DNA of 64,000 bases from Amorphochlora amoebiformis. Lineage: Eukaryota; Cercozoa; Chlorarachniophyceae. Below, piece after piece: positions 1 to 43,076 of the stretch (within the stretch, counting starts at the first letter, position 1; every line of letters starts with the position of its first letter). A model generated the notes under the pieces. That model was not told the DNA's origin and searched no databases. It saw only the letters and a program-made list of their open reading frames with translations. The position numbers and the translations under genes are program-made. The stretch lies in the NCBI GenBank assembly GCA_054601695.1, contig BAAHQB010000061.1, forward strand, positions 62,001 through 126,000, in the 5' to 3' direction.

Positions 1-277
1 ATTTTAGGGTTAAGGGCTTAGAGCTTAGGGTTGGGTTAGAAATTAGATAAGGAATAGCGTTCATGTGAGACTTCGACTTCGGGTTCGAGTGAGTTGGTTA
101 TGCGTCGGTTGAGATATTAAAGAGTAAGGATAAGAACAAGGATTGTACCCATAACATCCCCCCGTGGGGAACGAGTCAAGATAGCAAGGAGTAGGACAGG
201 AATATCTGACAAATTTCGCCTTTCAGTTAGTCAACAGGGTTCGGAGTTAGGCTCATAGCTTAAGGTTACGGATCAGG

Positions 278-12215
<11,938 letters not shown>

Positions 12216-12550
12216 CGAAAACTTATAAAACGCATTTTCCGCATTTTCTTCGAGTTTTCCGGAAAGAAAAAGATTGCATGCACACATGTATCATCGACAC
12301 CCACGAAATCAACCGCACCAGCTCCTGGACCCCATCCTGTTCTGGCGCCGAAGGGTGCACCGGGTGACCGTTACTCCCCGTGGGGCACGCTTGCAATCCG
12401 CCGTATTTGGGTAGTATTAGTATTTGAAGCAACTATTTCTAGACTTCATGTTCGGATTTTAGAGTATTTGTTCTAAGCACGTGTCATTTGATGATTTCCT
12501 GATGATTCCTCCTTAGACACTATTTTCAGGGCAGCACAGGTTCTGAACCA

Positions 12551-13411
12551 TTAGTGACGAGGCGTCTTGTCACACCACGATCTTGCCTCCTCCTTATGCC
12601 TTTTCTTCGCTGAGGGCATGGGAACGCGACTGATGCTCCATTGGGAAGCATTATCAGAGCGAGACCAAGAGTCCAAAACATGTCCAATCCAAGATCTGTC
12701 GGCTCCTGGCAAGAAAATCCCGGATACGTAATTCATGGCTTCCATCAGACCGACCCAAGCGTCCCTTTCATCCTCCGCTCATGAGCGGGAAAAAGGGATT
12801 GTTCGGTGAGAAAGCTCATAACCCCTCTAAAGGCTTCGTTCCTCAATATCAAGGATATGAAACTTGACGAATACTGATTATCAAACTTTGCATCCCTGGC
12901 AGGCGGAGGAATGTGCTTTGCAACACCGCCGCGTGAGACGTTGGAAAGGCTTACCGCTTTGGCATGATCATCTGCAGGTTATTCGTGGGCGAGAACTGGA
13001 TTGTGACGCCCCTAAATTACAATATCAGTCTCAAAGATGTGTTGAAGAGGGCCAACCACCCGGTTTATAGCAAGGGGCATGGCATGCTTGCGTGTGGTCG
13101 TGACAATGCATGCAGTAAATTTGTAATGTATACATATCACTAGTACATGCACTATTGGAATCGTTAATAAACTAAGTAAGATATATATATATATATATAT
13201 ATATATGTAGCAGTAAGGCTAGTCCTCAAACCTAGAACGACTGCACCCAGGGGTCTGGCACACCGGGAAGCTATCGCGGTGTTGTGGGCTGCACTTTGGT
13301 GATGTTCGCTACTTCCCGCACCGTGTTGCTGCTCGCAGCCGTGACCTTACAAACACAATTATGGGCGTTGAAATTCTCGGAAAACCTCTAGCTCTGGCTT
13401 CTGCGTGATTG
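12551..13411 (-). CDS. Unknown protein, 3' part of a compact gene with tiny introns
   Basis: Not recognised. Exons on the minus strand: 13411-13351, 13308-13232, 13011-12955, 12895-12823 and 12772-12551 (ends in TAA). Phases agree at every junction (0, 2, 2, 0). Introns of 42 bp (13309-13350), 59 bp (12896-12954) and 50 bp (12773-12822) have GT..AG ends, with strong donors GTAAGG and GTAAGC at two of them. Readable peptides include GVTIQFSPTNNLQ, SSFISLILRNEAFRG, DERDAWVGLMEAMNYV and GADRSWIGHVLDSW; the C terminus is basic. No catalytic motif that I can name. The plus strand also has short open frames here, but they do not chain by phase. The 5' end lies upstream of 13411; an island at 14375-14475 may be another exon. 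Confidence 0.6.
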
Positions 13412-13479
13412 CTGCAGTCATCGGAACCGACGATACAAACGCGGCTCGACGCTATTTAATTTTGTGGTGAATGAAAACA

Positions 13480-13533
13480 TTTGTTCTTTTTTATAGATAC
13501 GTTAATAGGTAACTTCTACTAGTGTACATCACA

Positions 13534-13591
<58 letters not shown>

Positions 13592-13889
13592 ATATGTATA
13601 TATATATACGTTATATATATATATATATATATATTGTACATATATATACACATCTGATATACAAATTATAATACAATATCTATATACGCTTCTAGTCTAG
13701 CTATTATCTGTAGTAGAGTATCCAGAGTATATCATCATGATATATCACTACATCATAGTGTACATATCCCAGATATCTGTATGATATCTGTATATGCATA
13801 TAATATTCAATGACTCACATGCATGATTTATATGCCGATACGGATACTATCTTGACTATACTAGTATATATAAGTATATATACATATAC

Positions 13890-13920
<31 letters not shown>

Positions 13921-14365
13921 ACTGTGAATCTGTGATATCATTGATATATCTGTATATACTAGATAATATCTGTATGTGTGTACGGTCTAGACACTAGAGA
14001 CAGTGGCTGTACACGCTCGGATACTAGTGACTAGTAATCTATGTGCTGGGTGTACTCACATATGTATGTGTACATGTATCATGATGTATGTAAGTATTTA
14101 TGTATACGAGATATAGCCAGAATCCGACTAGTCTGATAATAACGAGCTTGTGAAGTTCTGTCTACATTTGCTAAAACATTTTTATATGTATATATCTAGA
14201 GATATATATTCCTAAAGAAGAAACCATACGTACACTAAGCACACACCTAGATACGTACGACTAGAAGCAGAAAATCCACTGACTGATTTTGTTAACAATC
14301 TCCGAGTAGTCCTAATCCTATCGTACACTGATTCTAGTCAATCTTTCCCTCTCTATATCTATTCT
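13480..14365. other. AT-rich unique sequence, no gene recognised
   Basis: Mostly non-TA AT-rich DNA with small palindromes (ATATCATGATATAT near 13733) between TA tracts. Any upstream exon of the 12.5-13.4 kb gene should lie here or beyond; I could not identify one with matching phase. Confidence 0.5.
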
Positions 14366-14374
14366 CTAGATTAC

Positions 14375-14475
14375 ATGAAGATCTGTCTGGGGGATGCCCA
14401 GGTCAGGATGTACATTAAACACTCGAATACGGATATCCAGCTCATCCTTAAGGCTATCCGGTATCCGAGCAAGTC
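14375..14475 (-). CDS. Possible upstream exon of the 12.5-13.4 kb gene
   Basis: On the minus strand, AG|GA at 14475 and CAT|GTAATC at 14375 bound 33 open codons with protein-like composition (IPDSLKDELDIRIRV). Incoming phase is 1, outgoing 0. It does not join directly to the exon at 13411, which needs phase 2, so an exon would be missing between them. The plus strand also has a short open frame, so this is weak. Confidence 0.25.
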
Positions 14476-14528
14476 CTGAGATTAAGTATCTAGATAGAAC
14501 AAGCTCTAGAGCGTAGGCTAGGGGACTA

Positions 14529-26865
<12,337 letters not shown>

Positions 26866-27022
26866 CAAAATCATCCTGGAAACTAGAAAAATAAGTATCC
26901 ACCAGCCTATATCAGGACATTCCTTGTGATGCCATGATAATAATACCGTTACGAGCTCATGAGATGCCCTTAAAAACCCGAAAACAGTATAAACAATATA
27001 TTGGACGATCTATCGTTTCTTG

Positions 27023-27168
27023 TCATAGTGGAGTCTTGAATTCGTTCAATGTTTGGTCAGATATTTGGCATAGTGGAGTCTTGAATTCGTTCAATGTTTG
27101 GTCAGATATTTGGCTAGGTGAGTGAGAGAATAATGTGCATGTACATCTGAATGTGATATGTTTTTTCC

Positions 27169-27264
<96 letters not shown>

Positions 27265-27284
27265 TTATATTAAATATATATAAT

Positions 27285-27330
<46 letters not shown>

Positions 27331-27400
27331 TATATAATATATATATATATACATAAATGTAAACATATACATAATATATATGTAACACGTATATAAAATA

Positions 27401-27490
<90 letters not shown>

Positions 27491-27563
27491 ACATTTTCTA
27501 TACAAGCAGATCGAAATTCCTGCACAGATAGGAAGCTACCATGAATCTCAACAGGTATATAAC

Positions 27564-27647
<84 letters not shown>

Positions 27648-27883
27648 TGTTTTTTTGCACATAAATATACAAACCGAAGGTTTCGCATAGATAGGAGGTA
27701 TAGAAAGCCTTCTGTCAGACTTTTCGGACGCGAAACCTGAGAGGTGGCAAGATACACGATTATGCTTCTCAGACACCGAATAGATATATTATTATTATTA
27801 TTATACCTTTCAGAATAACATATTGTGCTGAGATTATATTCTCACAAACTTGCATCAGATGTGAATGTGTAGATTGTGTATTG
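27023..27883 (-). CDS. Unknown protein, 3' end of a multi-exon gene (strand uncertain)
   Basis: Not recognised. Minus-strand exons 27883-27807, 27736-27675 and 27546-27493 chain by phase (1, 0), with peptides such as [38 protein letters not shown] and [16 protein letters not shown] terminal exon 27113-27023 ends in TGA and carries an in-frame 45-bp direct duplication ([14 protein letters not shown] twice), but it needs phase 2 while 27493 leaves phase 0, so one exon is missing or the model is wrong. The plus strand is also open at 26934-27117, starting with ATG and ending at a GTGAGT donor, and in part at 27500-27740. Minus is preferred because three exons chain. Confidence 0.4.
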
Positions 27884-27941
27884 CTTATAGAGAATATACA
27901 CGCGATTATGTATCGATATGTATGTTGATAGGTCTTAAGCT

Positions 27942-28021
<80 letters not shown>

Positions 28022-28170
28022 ATGTGTGAATATACATACATATATATTTATATATATATATATATATATAAATAATAATAAAAATATAAAAAAAATATAT
28101 ATATATATATATATATACATATACATATGTATATATGTATGTATATATATATATATAAACATATATATAA

Positions 28171-28201
<31 letters not shown>

Positions 28202-28243
28202 GTGTCTATATATCTACTGTGTATGTGTGCATTACGTCAACCC

Positions 28244-28292
<49 letters not shown>

Positions 28293-28559
28293 ATATATAT
28301 ATATATATACATGTGTATACTACACCATAAATACGTATGTGTATATACATGCAAGCCTAATATTATCCCCTAGAAAAAAACTACACATAACACATCCAAA
28401 CATATCCAAATCATTAAAATTCAAATAACATTAAAATTCAAATATTCACACAAACACACACATATAAGTGTGCATACAGGAAGAAGGGATGAGGGAATGT
28501 AATAACATACATCCATACCGTCAAGATACGATGTACTCTGCGTCCGACGCTTACCACTA

Positions 28560-29508
28560 TGCTTCCTAACAGGGTAGGTTGGGATTACCCTTAAGCTCAG
28601 GGTCAGTTTTAGGTTAAATCTTGTGTGAGGGCTATAATTAGGTGTATTTAGTCTTTGCTAAAGATCAGAAGTGGTCATACGGTTCAGCGAGCTAGGGTTA
28701 GGGTTAGGGTTAGCATTAACATTTGGGGCTAGGGTTTGGTAATGATTGAAAGACTTACAGATTTGTAGAATCAATCACTTGTCGGCCAGACTACGGGGTT
28801 AAAACTGATATTAATCTTAGTCTCGGGGTTCTGCTAACCCTAGCATCTACGGTACTGCTATTTCCAGCAATAGGCATAGCGCTAAGCCAGCCACGCTTGT
28901 CATCCTTCGCGTTCTCGGAATCTAAAGTGGGACATGGGCGGGACATAACCGGTTACCGGCGCTAAAGTAGTCAAACATAGGCCTAGACTAACATCATTGC
29001 TACCACTCGGGCAACATGTTTGGCGATGCATGTTAATCTTAGGGATTATCGCTAATTCAGCGCTACGATTAGCGCTAGCGCTACGATTAGCGCTAGCGCT
29101 ACGGACAGCCATATGTACTTGCTACGGTGGGCGCTACGGTTAGTACGATGAGCGCTACTGTTGATATGCCCAGCCCTACCGTTAACTCGGTGAGCGCTAC
29201 GGTTAACCATAAGGTCAGCGCTACGGTTAATAATACGGTGAGCAATACAGTTGAAACGGTGAGCGCTGCGTTTAATACGGTGAGCGCTGGTCAGTGCGGT
29301 GAACGCTCTTTAATACCGTGAGCGCTAGTTAATACGGTGAGCGCTGGTTAATACGGCCGTGAGCTCTAGCTAGTACGGTGAGCGCTGGTTAGCACCGAGA
29401 GCGCTAGTTAATAGAGTGAGCGCTAGTTAATAATGCTCACTCAGGAGATACACTTATCGATATAATCGTTGCGTATGTGTTGCAGACCAAAGTTTGGGTT
29501 AGGGTTTC

Positions 29509-29540
<32 letters not shown>

Positions 29541-29720
29541 GGTTAGGGTTAGGGTTAGGGTTACCATGAGGGTGTTTTCCATGTTGAGTTTCGATTCAAG
29601 AAGATTTCCGACTGAGGGTAAGGGTTAAGGCTAGTTAGGTAAGAGGTCAGCTGAAGCTTAGGGCTAGGATTAGGGTTGTTGGAAAGTCAGTAGAGTGATG
29701 AGATGTTGAGAAAGCAGGTA
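28560..29720. repeat. Degenerate telomeric repeats and GAGCGCTA cluster
   Basis: TTAGGG runs at 28692-28712 and 29495-29565; between them, 29055-29440 is a degenerate array of GGTGAGCGCTACGGTTAA-like units of about 18-24 bp with many AGCGCT palindromes. Open frames on both strands here are compositional. No gene recognised in 28430-29740. Confidence 0.75.
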
Positions 29721-29827
29721 TGTGTATGTGTCACTAGAATGTCAGGAGAGTGATGTTGAGAAAGAAATTAAGTTTTGTTTCGAGTAGAATTTTTGATAGA
29801 AATAAAAAGGCGGGTGTGGATGGGATA

Positions 29828-29955
29828 TCCATGTGTCATATGTACATATCCATATGTCATATGTACATACCCATCTGTCATATGTACATATCCATATGTC
29901 ATATGTACATATCCATATGTCATATGCAAGTACATATCCATATGATATATGCAAG
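29828..29955. repeat. Minisatellite of CATATGTACATATCCATATGT units
   Basis: Five to six copies of a 24-bp unit with CATATG palindromes. No coding function seen. Confidence 0.88.
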
Positions 29956-30002
29956 TTATGCAAACTCGTTGTTGACAATATACTTTGCATGCATAATTAT
30001 AT

Positions 30003-30050
<48 letters not shown>

Positions 30051-30082
30051 CTGAGAGTGTATAAATACAATGTATATAACAT

Positions 30083-30132
<50 letters not shown>

Positions 30133-30140
30133 CATGTATT

Positions 30141-30185
<45 letters not shown>

Positions 30186-30256
30186 ACATATATGTATGTA
30201 TATATGTATAAATACATTACTGTTTCCATTGTACAAACTACAACTAAGTGTGGTCC

Positions 30257-30325
<69 letters not shown>

Positions 30326-30333
30326 TAAATAAC

Positions 30334-30380
30334 CTCTTTTTCTTGCATTTCCAGTAAAATATCGATTGAAGTGATATCTG
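30334..30380 (-). CDS. Possible exon, unknown gene
   Basis: Minus-strand island between TA tracts: acceptor GGTTAG| at 30380, donor GAG|GTTATT at 30334, 15 codons ([15 protein letters not shown]). The plus strand offers an equally open reading behind a pyrimidine-rich acceptor (CATTTCCAG), so strand is not settled. It is too isolated to assign to a gene. Confidence 0.3.
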
Positions 30381-30389
30381 CTAACCTAT

Positions 30390-30426
<37 letters not shown>

Positions 30427-30544
30427 GCATATATATATATATAGTATATATATATATATATATATATATAGTATATATATATATATAGATATATATATGT
30501 ATATATAATATATATATATGTGTGTGTGTGACATATAATATATA

Positions 30545-31445
30545 TGTGTGTGTGTGGATATTCTAAGGTTTAGGATTAAGCCCCCGAGTAAAGTATGATG
30601 ACGATAAGCATTAGGCTAGGGTTATACCCTACAAGATAAAACTATATATATATATATATATATATATAGGACCCCTGCGAGTTCAATTTACAGGAATTAG
30701 GGTTAGGTCTCTTAATGAGTGGAGCTATCCATATACAGCTAATTAGTTGAACACCAAAGCACATTTCACCAAAAAACACATGCATAGGGTGGGATATAGA
30801 TGAGATTAGGGTAATGAGATAGCAAGAGTGATGAGGGTGTGAGTTGAATGAGAAAAGGATAGGGATTAGATGAATGTTAGGGTTAGGGTTATAAGTTGTT
30901 AGGGTTGTTAAATGTCAGGGTTAGGGTTATAAATTGTCAGGGTTATTAAATGTTAGGGTTATAAATTGTTAGGGTTGTTAATTGTTAGGGTTAGGGTCAT
31001 AGATTGTTAGGGTTATAAATTGTTAGGGTTATTAATTGTTAGGGTTAGGGTTATAAATTGTTAGGGTTATAAATTGTTAGGGTTATAAATTGTTAGGGTT
31101 ATAAATTGTTAGGGTTATAAATTGTTAGGGTTATAAATTGTTAGGGTTATAAATTGTTAGGGTTATAAATTGTTAGGGTTAGGGTTATAAATTGTTAGGG
31201 TTATAAATTATAAATTGTTAGGGTTATAAATTGTTAGGGTTAGGGTTATAAACTGTTAGGGTTATAAATTATAAATTGTTAGGGTTAGGTCTATAAATTG
31301 TTGGGTTATAAATTGTTAGGGTTATAAATGTTATAGATTGTTAGGGTTAGGGTTATAAAGGGTTAGGGTTATAAAGAGTTAGGGGTATAAATTATAAATT
31401 GTTAGGGTTATAGATTGTTAGGATTATAAAGTTGTCATAGATACT
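30545..31445. repeat. Hybrid satellite of TTAGGG and TTATAAATTG
   Basis: From about 30870 the sequence alternates the telomeric unit with TTATAAATTG, mostly as the 16-mer TTATAAATTGTTAGGG, about 30 copies. 30545-30870 is diverged telomere-like and unique DNA. No gene recognised. Confidence 0.9.
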
Positions 31446-31482
31446 TCGTAAAATGTACAGTCTCTAGAACACCAGACCTATG

Positions 31483-31516
<34 letters not shown>

Positions 31517-31554
31517 ATGTATGAGTATATACATATCTGTACATAAGTATATAT

Positions 31555-31634
<80 letters not shown>

Positions 31635-31679
31635 TATATATATGTGTGTGTGTGTATTCTAGTATTTAAATAAGCATGC

Positions 31680-31724
<45 letters not shown>

Positions 31725-31776
31725 AATGTATATAATAAAATGAAGAAAAGGAAAGTATGTACGCTGTTTGCATGAA

Positions 31777-31842
<66 letters not shown>

Positions 31843-31857
31843 GTGTGTATATGTGTG

Positions 31858-31889
<32 letters not shown>

Positions 31890-31932
31890 AATATATATAA
31901 AGATGTATACATCTGTAGACATATACATATAC

Positions 31933-31973
<41 letters not shown>

Positions 31974-32094
31974 ATATATATATATATATTCCTAAATGTA
32001 GTATGTGTGCGTATATATGCACATGTATATCATATACGTACAAACATCCATATATTATTATATATGTATATATATGTATATATGTATATATATG

Positions 32095-32136
<42 letters not shown>

Positions 32137-32159
32137 GTATATATATATGTATATATTTA

Positions 32160-32210
<51 letters not shown>

Positions 32211-32218
32211 ATTTTCAT

Positions 32219-32249
<31 letters not shown>

Positions 32250-32447
32250 TATACATATATATATACAAAAATATATGTATATATTTCATATTTTTGCATA
32301 GACATATACATATATAATTTATGTGCAAATAAAATATGTAATAAAAATATACACTGTTTGTAATATGAACTGCATATTTGTATTTTTATACAGACATTAT
32401 ATTGTGTGCAAATAATATATATATATATATATACATATATACGGTAC

Positions 32448-32499
32448 AAAGTTAATCATTATTCCACCGCTAGTCGCCTGGTTGGCTTGGACCTCATAA

Positions 32500-32549
<50 letters not shown>

Positions 32550-33236
32550 GTATATGTATATATATATATATATAACAATATGTGTATGCACGTAGAGAAA
32601 GCCTATGTTAGATAGACTTTACTTGTAAGAGGTATATAGACGTAGAGACTGAGAGAAGGGATGAGAGAGAGAAAAAAAAAACGAGAGAGAGAGAGATAAA
32701 ACGAGAGAGAGAGAGAGAAAAGAGAGACACAGCGAGAGTGAAAAAGAGAGAGAGAGAGCGAGAGGGAGAGAGAAAAGGAAGAGAGAGAGAGAGATAGAAA
32801 AGAGATAGAGAGAAAGAGAGGAAGAGAGAAAGAGAGAAAGAGAGAAAGAGAGAAAGAGAGGAAGAGTTTGTCAGAGAGTTCGAGAGTTCGCGAGAGATTT
32901 CGAGAGAGAGATTTCGAGAGAGAGATTTCGAGAGAGAGATTTCGAGAGAGAGATTTCGAGAGAGAGATTTCGAGAGAGAGATTTCGAGAGAGAGATTTCG
33001 AGAGAGAGATTTCGACAGAGAGATTTCGAGAGAGAGATTTCGAGAGAGAGATTTCGAGAGAGAGATTTCGAGAGAGAGATTTCGTTGATATGTTCGTTTG
33101 GTGTTTGTATTTGTGACCTCTTCTTCTCCGATAAGTGAGCCCTTTCCGAGTGTGAGAAGCTTCAGGTAACCAGAACTGTCTCTTTTTTTAATTCCTCGGC
33201 GAAGGTATCCTCTTAATTGTTGCTGGGTATAAATAC

Positions 33237-33271
<35 letters not shown>

Positions 33272-33278
33272 ATATATG

Positions 33279-33309
<31 letters not shown>

Positions 33310-33348
33310 GAAGATGTGTGTGTGTAAAAACATTATTTCTGTACATAC

Positions 33349-33404
<56 letters not shown>

Positions 33405-33444
33405 TATATATAGAAGATGTGTGTGTGTAAAAACATTATTTCTG

Positions 33445-33529
<85 letters not shown>

Positions 33530-34102
33530 CACAAGATAAAAAAGCATACACTACCCATTGCTTAAAATCGAGCTTTCAAGCATTTCAACATACGTGTAAT
33601 ACATATTCACAAAATATATGCATCATATCTCGCACAAACTCATTTGCATAGACACCTTTTTGACCCCCTTAGGGCCGTCGGGCACCATGAGATCACATTC
33701 TCCGTCCACTAAGAAAAACACCGAAGCAGCCTTTGTCCCTGGAAAGATTACGAGTTCGAATCCCACTATCAGTCCATTTTTTTTTTTCTTAATTATCGCA
33801 AGGAAGGTCACAAGTTCGAATCCTAAAATTAAAAAAAAAATCTTTTTTTTTTAAAATTCAAATGCTCTCTAGATTTACGCTTCTCCAGCCCAATGTCAAA
33901 ACATGCATCCGAATAATTCTAACCCAAGCCCGAATCTAGCCGTAACCCTAACCCTAACCCTAACCCTAACCCTAACCCTAACCATAACCCAACCCTAAGT
34001 TAAGTAATACAAAGTGTGATTGTTGGTACCTCTGACATAGAGCCATGAATTTCGCTTGGGTTGGCGAGATTTCATGCAGTATGCAAATGAGGATAGACTC
34101 CT

Positions 34103-34155
<53 letters not shown>

Positions 34156-34291
34156 TTATATATATATATATATATAGATATATATATATATGTCTATATA
34201 CTACACAGTATATACGTTTCAACGCAGAAATATATTCCTATATATATATACATACCTTGGAGTGGGTCGTCTAGAGTACCCACAATATTAC

Positions 34292-34354
<63 letters not shown>

Positions 34355-34381
34355 CTATATAATGATGTCCTAGACGCCTGG

Positions 34382-34462
<81 letters not shown>

Positions 34463-35536
34463 TTCATTATGTGATATGTATGGAAGTATGCATGAGACCT
34501 CACTCAAGATTATGCTTAGGAATAGAGCTATTGGGATATAATACAAAACAGCTACGTTTAGGGTTAGGATAAGCGTCAGGGTTAGGCTTAGGGTCAGGGT
34601 TAGGCTTAGGGTCAGGGTTAGGCTTAGGGTCAGGGTTAGGCTTAGGGTCAGGGTTAGGGTTAGGGTTAGAATAACGGTTAGGGTTGGGGTTAGGGTTTGA
34701 ATAAGGGTTAGGGTTAGGGTTAGAATAACGGTTAGGGTTAGGGTTAGATTAAGGGTTAGGGTAAGGGTTAGGGTTTGAATAAGGGTTAGGGTTAGGGTTC
34801 GGGTTAGAATAGAGGTTAGGGTTGGGGTTAGGGTTAGAATAAGGGCTAGGGTTAGGGTTAGGGTTAGAATAACGGTTAGGGTTAGGGTTAGGGTAAAAAA
34901 TAAAGGTTAGGGTTAGGGTTAGGGTTAGGGTTAGGGTTAGGGGTACCCATCGGTCCAGCCGGAGAATAAGTGATGTTTCGTGATGAAAGTAATTTTCTTC
35001 TTACGTCTAAGGTATACAATGAATTAACACACTTTTTTTCGTTACAGCTAACTGGTATTTTGTTATCATTTTTGTCGCCTCCTTAGGCCAAAACTACATA
35101 ATCAATATAGTGTTATAGTGCATTGTGGAGTAATTATGATAATATTACAGGATTCCATCCTACGTAAAGTGTATTGTGTATTGCATTGTGGAGTAATTAT
35201 GATAATTTTACAGTATTCCATCCTACATAATCAATATAGCGTTATAGGTGAGTATGTAATGATAAAGTGCGTATTGTGTATATATGCACCGCAATACTTA
35301 TCTGTATTGATGGTACGCTAATACGAAGCTATTCATGCTTACTAGCCCGGAGAGTATACTAGCTATAGTCAAGGTAGTATATAGATATAGTCAGGATGGT
35401 ACGTACGTATTCCGCAGACAACACGTGACATGCTTAGTGGAGTAATTATGGTAATATTGCAGAATCTCATCTATGCTGTAGTTTACCATATTATTTCTGT
35501 ACATATGCGTGTGTGTAAATCATGTATGTATGTATG

Positions 35537-35572
<36 letters not shown>

Positions 35573-35609
35573 CATATATATATATATATGTATATATAAA
35601 TATGTATAA

Positions 35610-35662
<53 letters not shown>

Positions 35663-36320
35663 GTATGTATGTATACATATATATTATGCAAATATATAGG
35701 TATATCTACATATATGTATATTACTATTACTGTACATATACATACTGATATAAACATATACATAAAACACGCACGCGTGTGTATAAATTCCATAAAAATT
35801 TGAAATAAACCCATCGACGAAATCCCGAAAAGAAAAATAAAAAAGCGCTTTCACAGCTATGATTGGCATATGTAAGAGTCGATATGAGTCACTCAAGGAA
35901 TGGCGTATAGATGACACGTGCTCATCGTATATATGACACATGTTTATCGTATATATGACACGTGCTTATCGTATATATTACACGTGCGCTTATCGTATAT
36001 ATTACAGGTGCTTATCGTATATATGACACGTGCTTATCGTATATATGACACGTGCTTATCGTATATATGACACGTGCTCATCGTATATATGACACGTGCT
36101 TATCGTATATATGACACGCGCTTATCGTATATATGACACGTGCTTATCGTATATATGACACGTGCTTATCTTAGAATACTCTGTGAGTTCTTTTTTGGTT
36201 GTCATCGCATGCGTTTTTAAGACGTTACAGTAGGGTTTTGGTTTTTGTCTTAAAAAGTGCGTTTTGTGAGTGGCGTAACGTTCGGTTGGGTGGTAAACAC
36301 GTGTATGTTGGAGCAGGTTG
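32448..36320 (-). CDS. Cyclic-nucleotide-binding-domain protein, second CNBD block
   Basis: Minus-strand exons 35093-35053, 35006-34947, 34100-34030, 33765-33656 and 33222-33118 chain in phase (2, 2, 1, 0). The exons at 33765 and 33222 form a recognisable CNBD core: [16 protein letters not shown] matches the early beta strands (G..A..F.L..GE) and [12 protein letters not shown] matches the phosphate-binding-cassette region (LG.G...GE). Upstream, HHLFSGW fits the helix before the barrel. The canonical cassette Arg was not located. Further possible exons are 36320-36229, 32648-32623 and 32500-32448, which are open but do not all match in phase. This block may be the C-terminal half of the gene starting at 42814 or a separate gene. 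Family assignment rests on motif recognition alone. Confidence 0.68.
32655..33100. repeat. GA-rich tract and 14-bp tandem repeat TTTCGAGAGAGAGA
   Basis: 32655-32865 is (GA)n-like. 32890-33085 consists of about 14 almost perfect 14-bp units. Because 14 is not a multiple of 3, all frames cycle and remain open, giving a monotonous 14-residue period; it lies in an intron of the minus-strand CNBD block, where its complement is a long pyrimidine tract. Confidence 0.88.
33943..33990. repeat. Interstitial telomeric array (CCCTAA)n
   Basis: Seven CCCTAA units within the intron between exons 34100-34030 and 33765-33656 of the CNBD block. Confidence 0.9.
34556..34950. repeat. Large degenerate TTAGGG array next to a splice donor
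   Basis: GGGTTAGG units mixed with GGTCAGGGTTAGGCTTAG and GAATAACGGTTAGGG variants. Its right edge abuts the donor of exon 35006-34947 (GATGG|GTACCCCTAACC on the minus strand). Confidence 0.9.
35105..35480. repeat. Diverged tandem units with GGAGTAATTATGATAATATTAC
   Basis: The core GTGGAGTAATTATGATAA recurs near 35127, 35188 and, more diverged, near 35440; it is followed by a short CA[GT]ATTCCATCCTAC segment. No exon could be assigned. Confidence 0.6.
35913..36178. repeat. 22-bp tandem array carrying CACGTG motifs
   Basis: Twelve units of CACGTGCTTATCGTATATATGA; nine keep a perfect CACGTG palindrome, others read CACATG, CAGGTG or CACGCG. Located between minus-strand CNBD exons. Confidence 0.92.
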
Positions 36321-36325
36321 CTGTT

Positions 36326-36381
<56 letters not shown>

Positions 36382-36487
36382 ATGTATATACTATATGCAT
36401 TACATATAATTAAATGCGCATAAATATATTTAAAAACATTTGAAAACTCTGCACATATTCATATGAACTGCACAATGTTCATTTACT

Positions 36488-36524
<37 letters not shown>

Positions 36525-36557
36525 TAGATGAGTGAGTTAGGCTACTCGAGGAGTATG

Positions 36558-42814
<6,257 letters not shown>

Positions 42815-42937
42815 ATCTGTGCGTGTGTATGCATGTCACAGGTGTACGTGTTTTATACATGCCCTCTAAGCTTCTTGAACTGGACAACGTCAGTTTCAAC
42901 CGTATCTATGCGTGTGCATGCATGTCATGGATTTATG

Positions 42938-43002
<65 letters not shown>

Positions 43003-43038
43003 TATCTTATATATTAAACATATATATATATTTATATT

Positions 43039-43076
<38 letters not shown>

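Noticed and set aside
32868-33116. Plus-strand [10 protein letters not shown] frame
   Set aside because: 14-bp repeat leaves all frames open with a 14-residue period; it lies in a minus-strand intron.
33745-33835. GTTCGAATCC resembling a tRNA B box, twice
   Set aside because: No acceptor stem, D arm or anticodon arm; the sequence is the 5' part of a CNBD exon and its acceptor-side copy.
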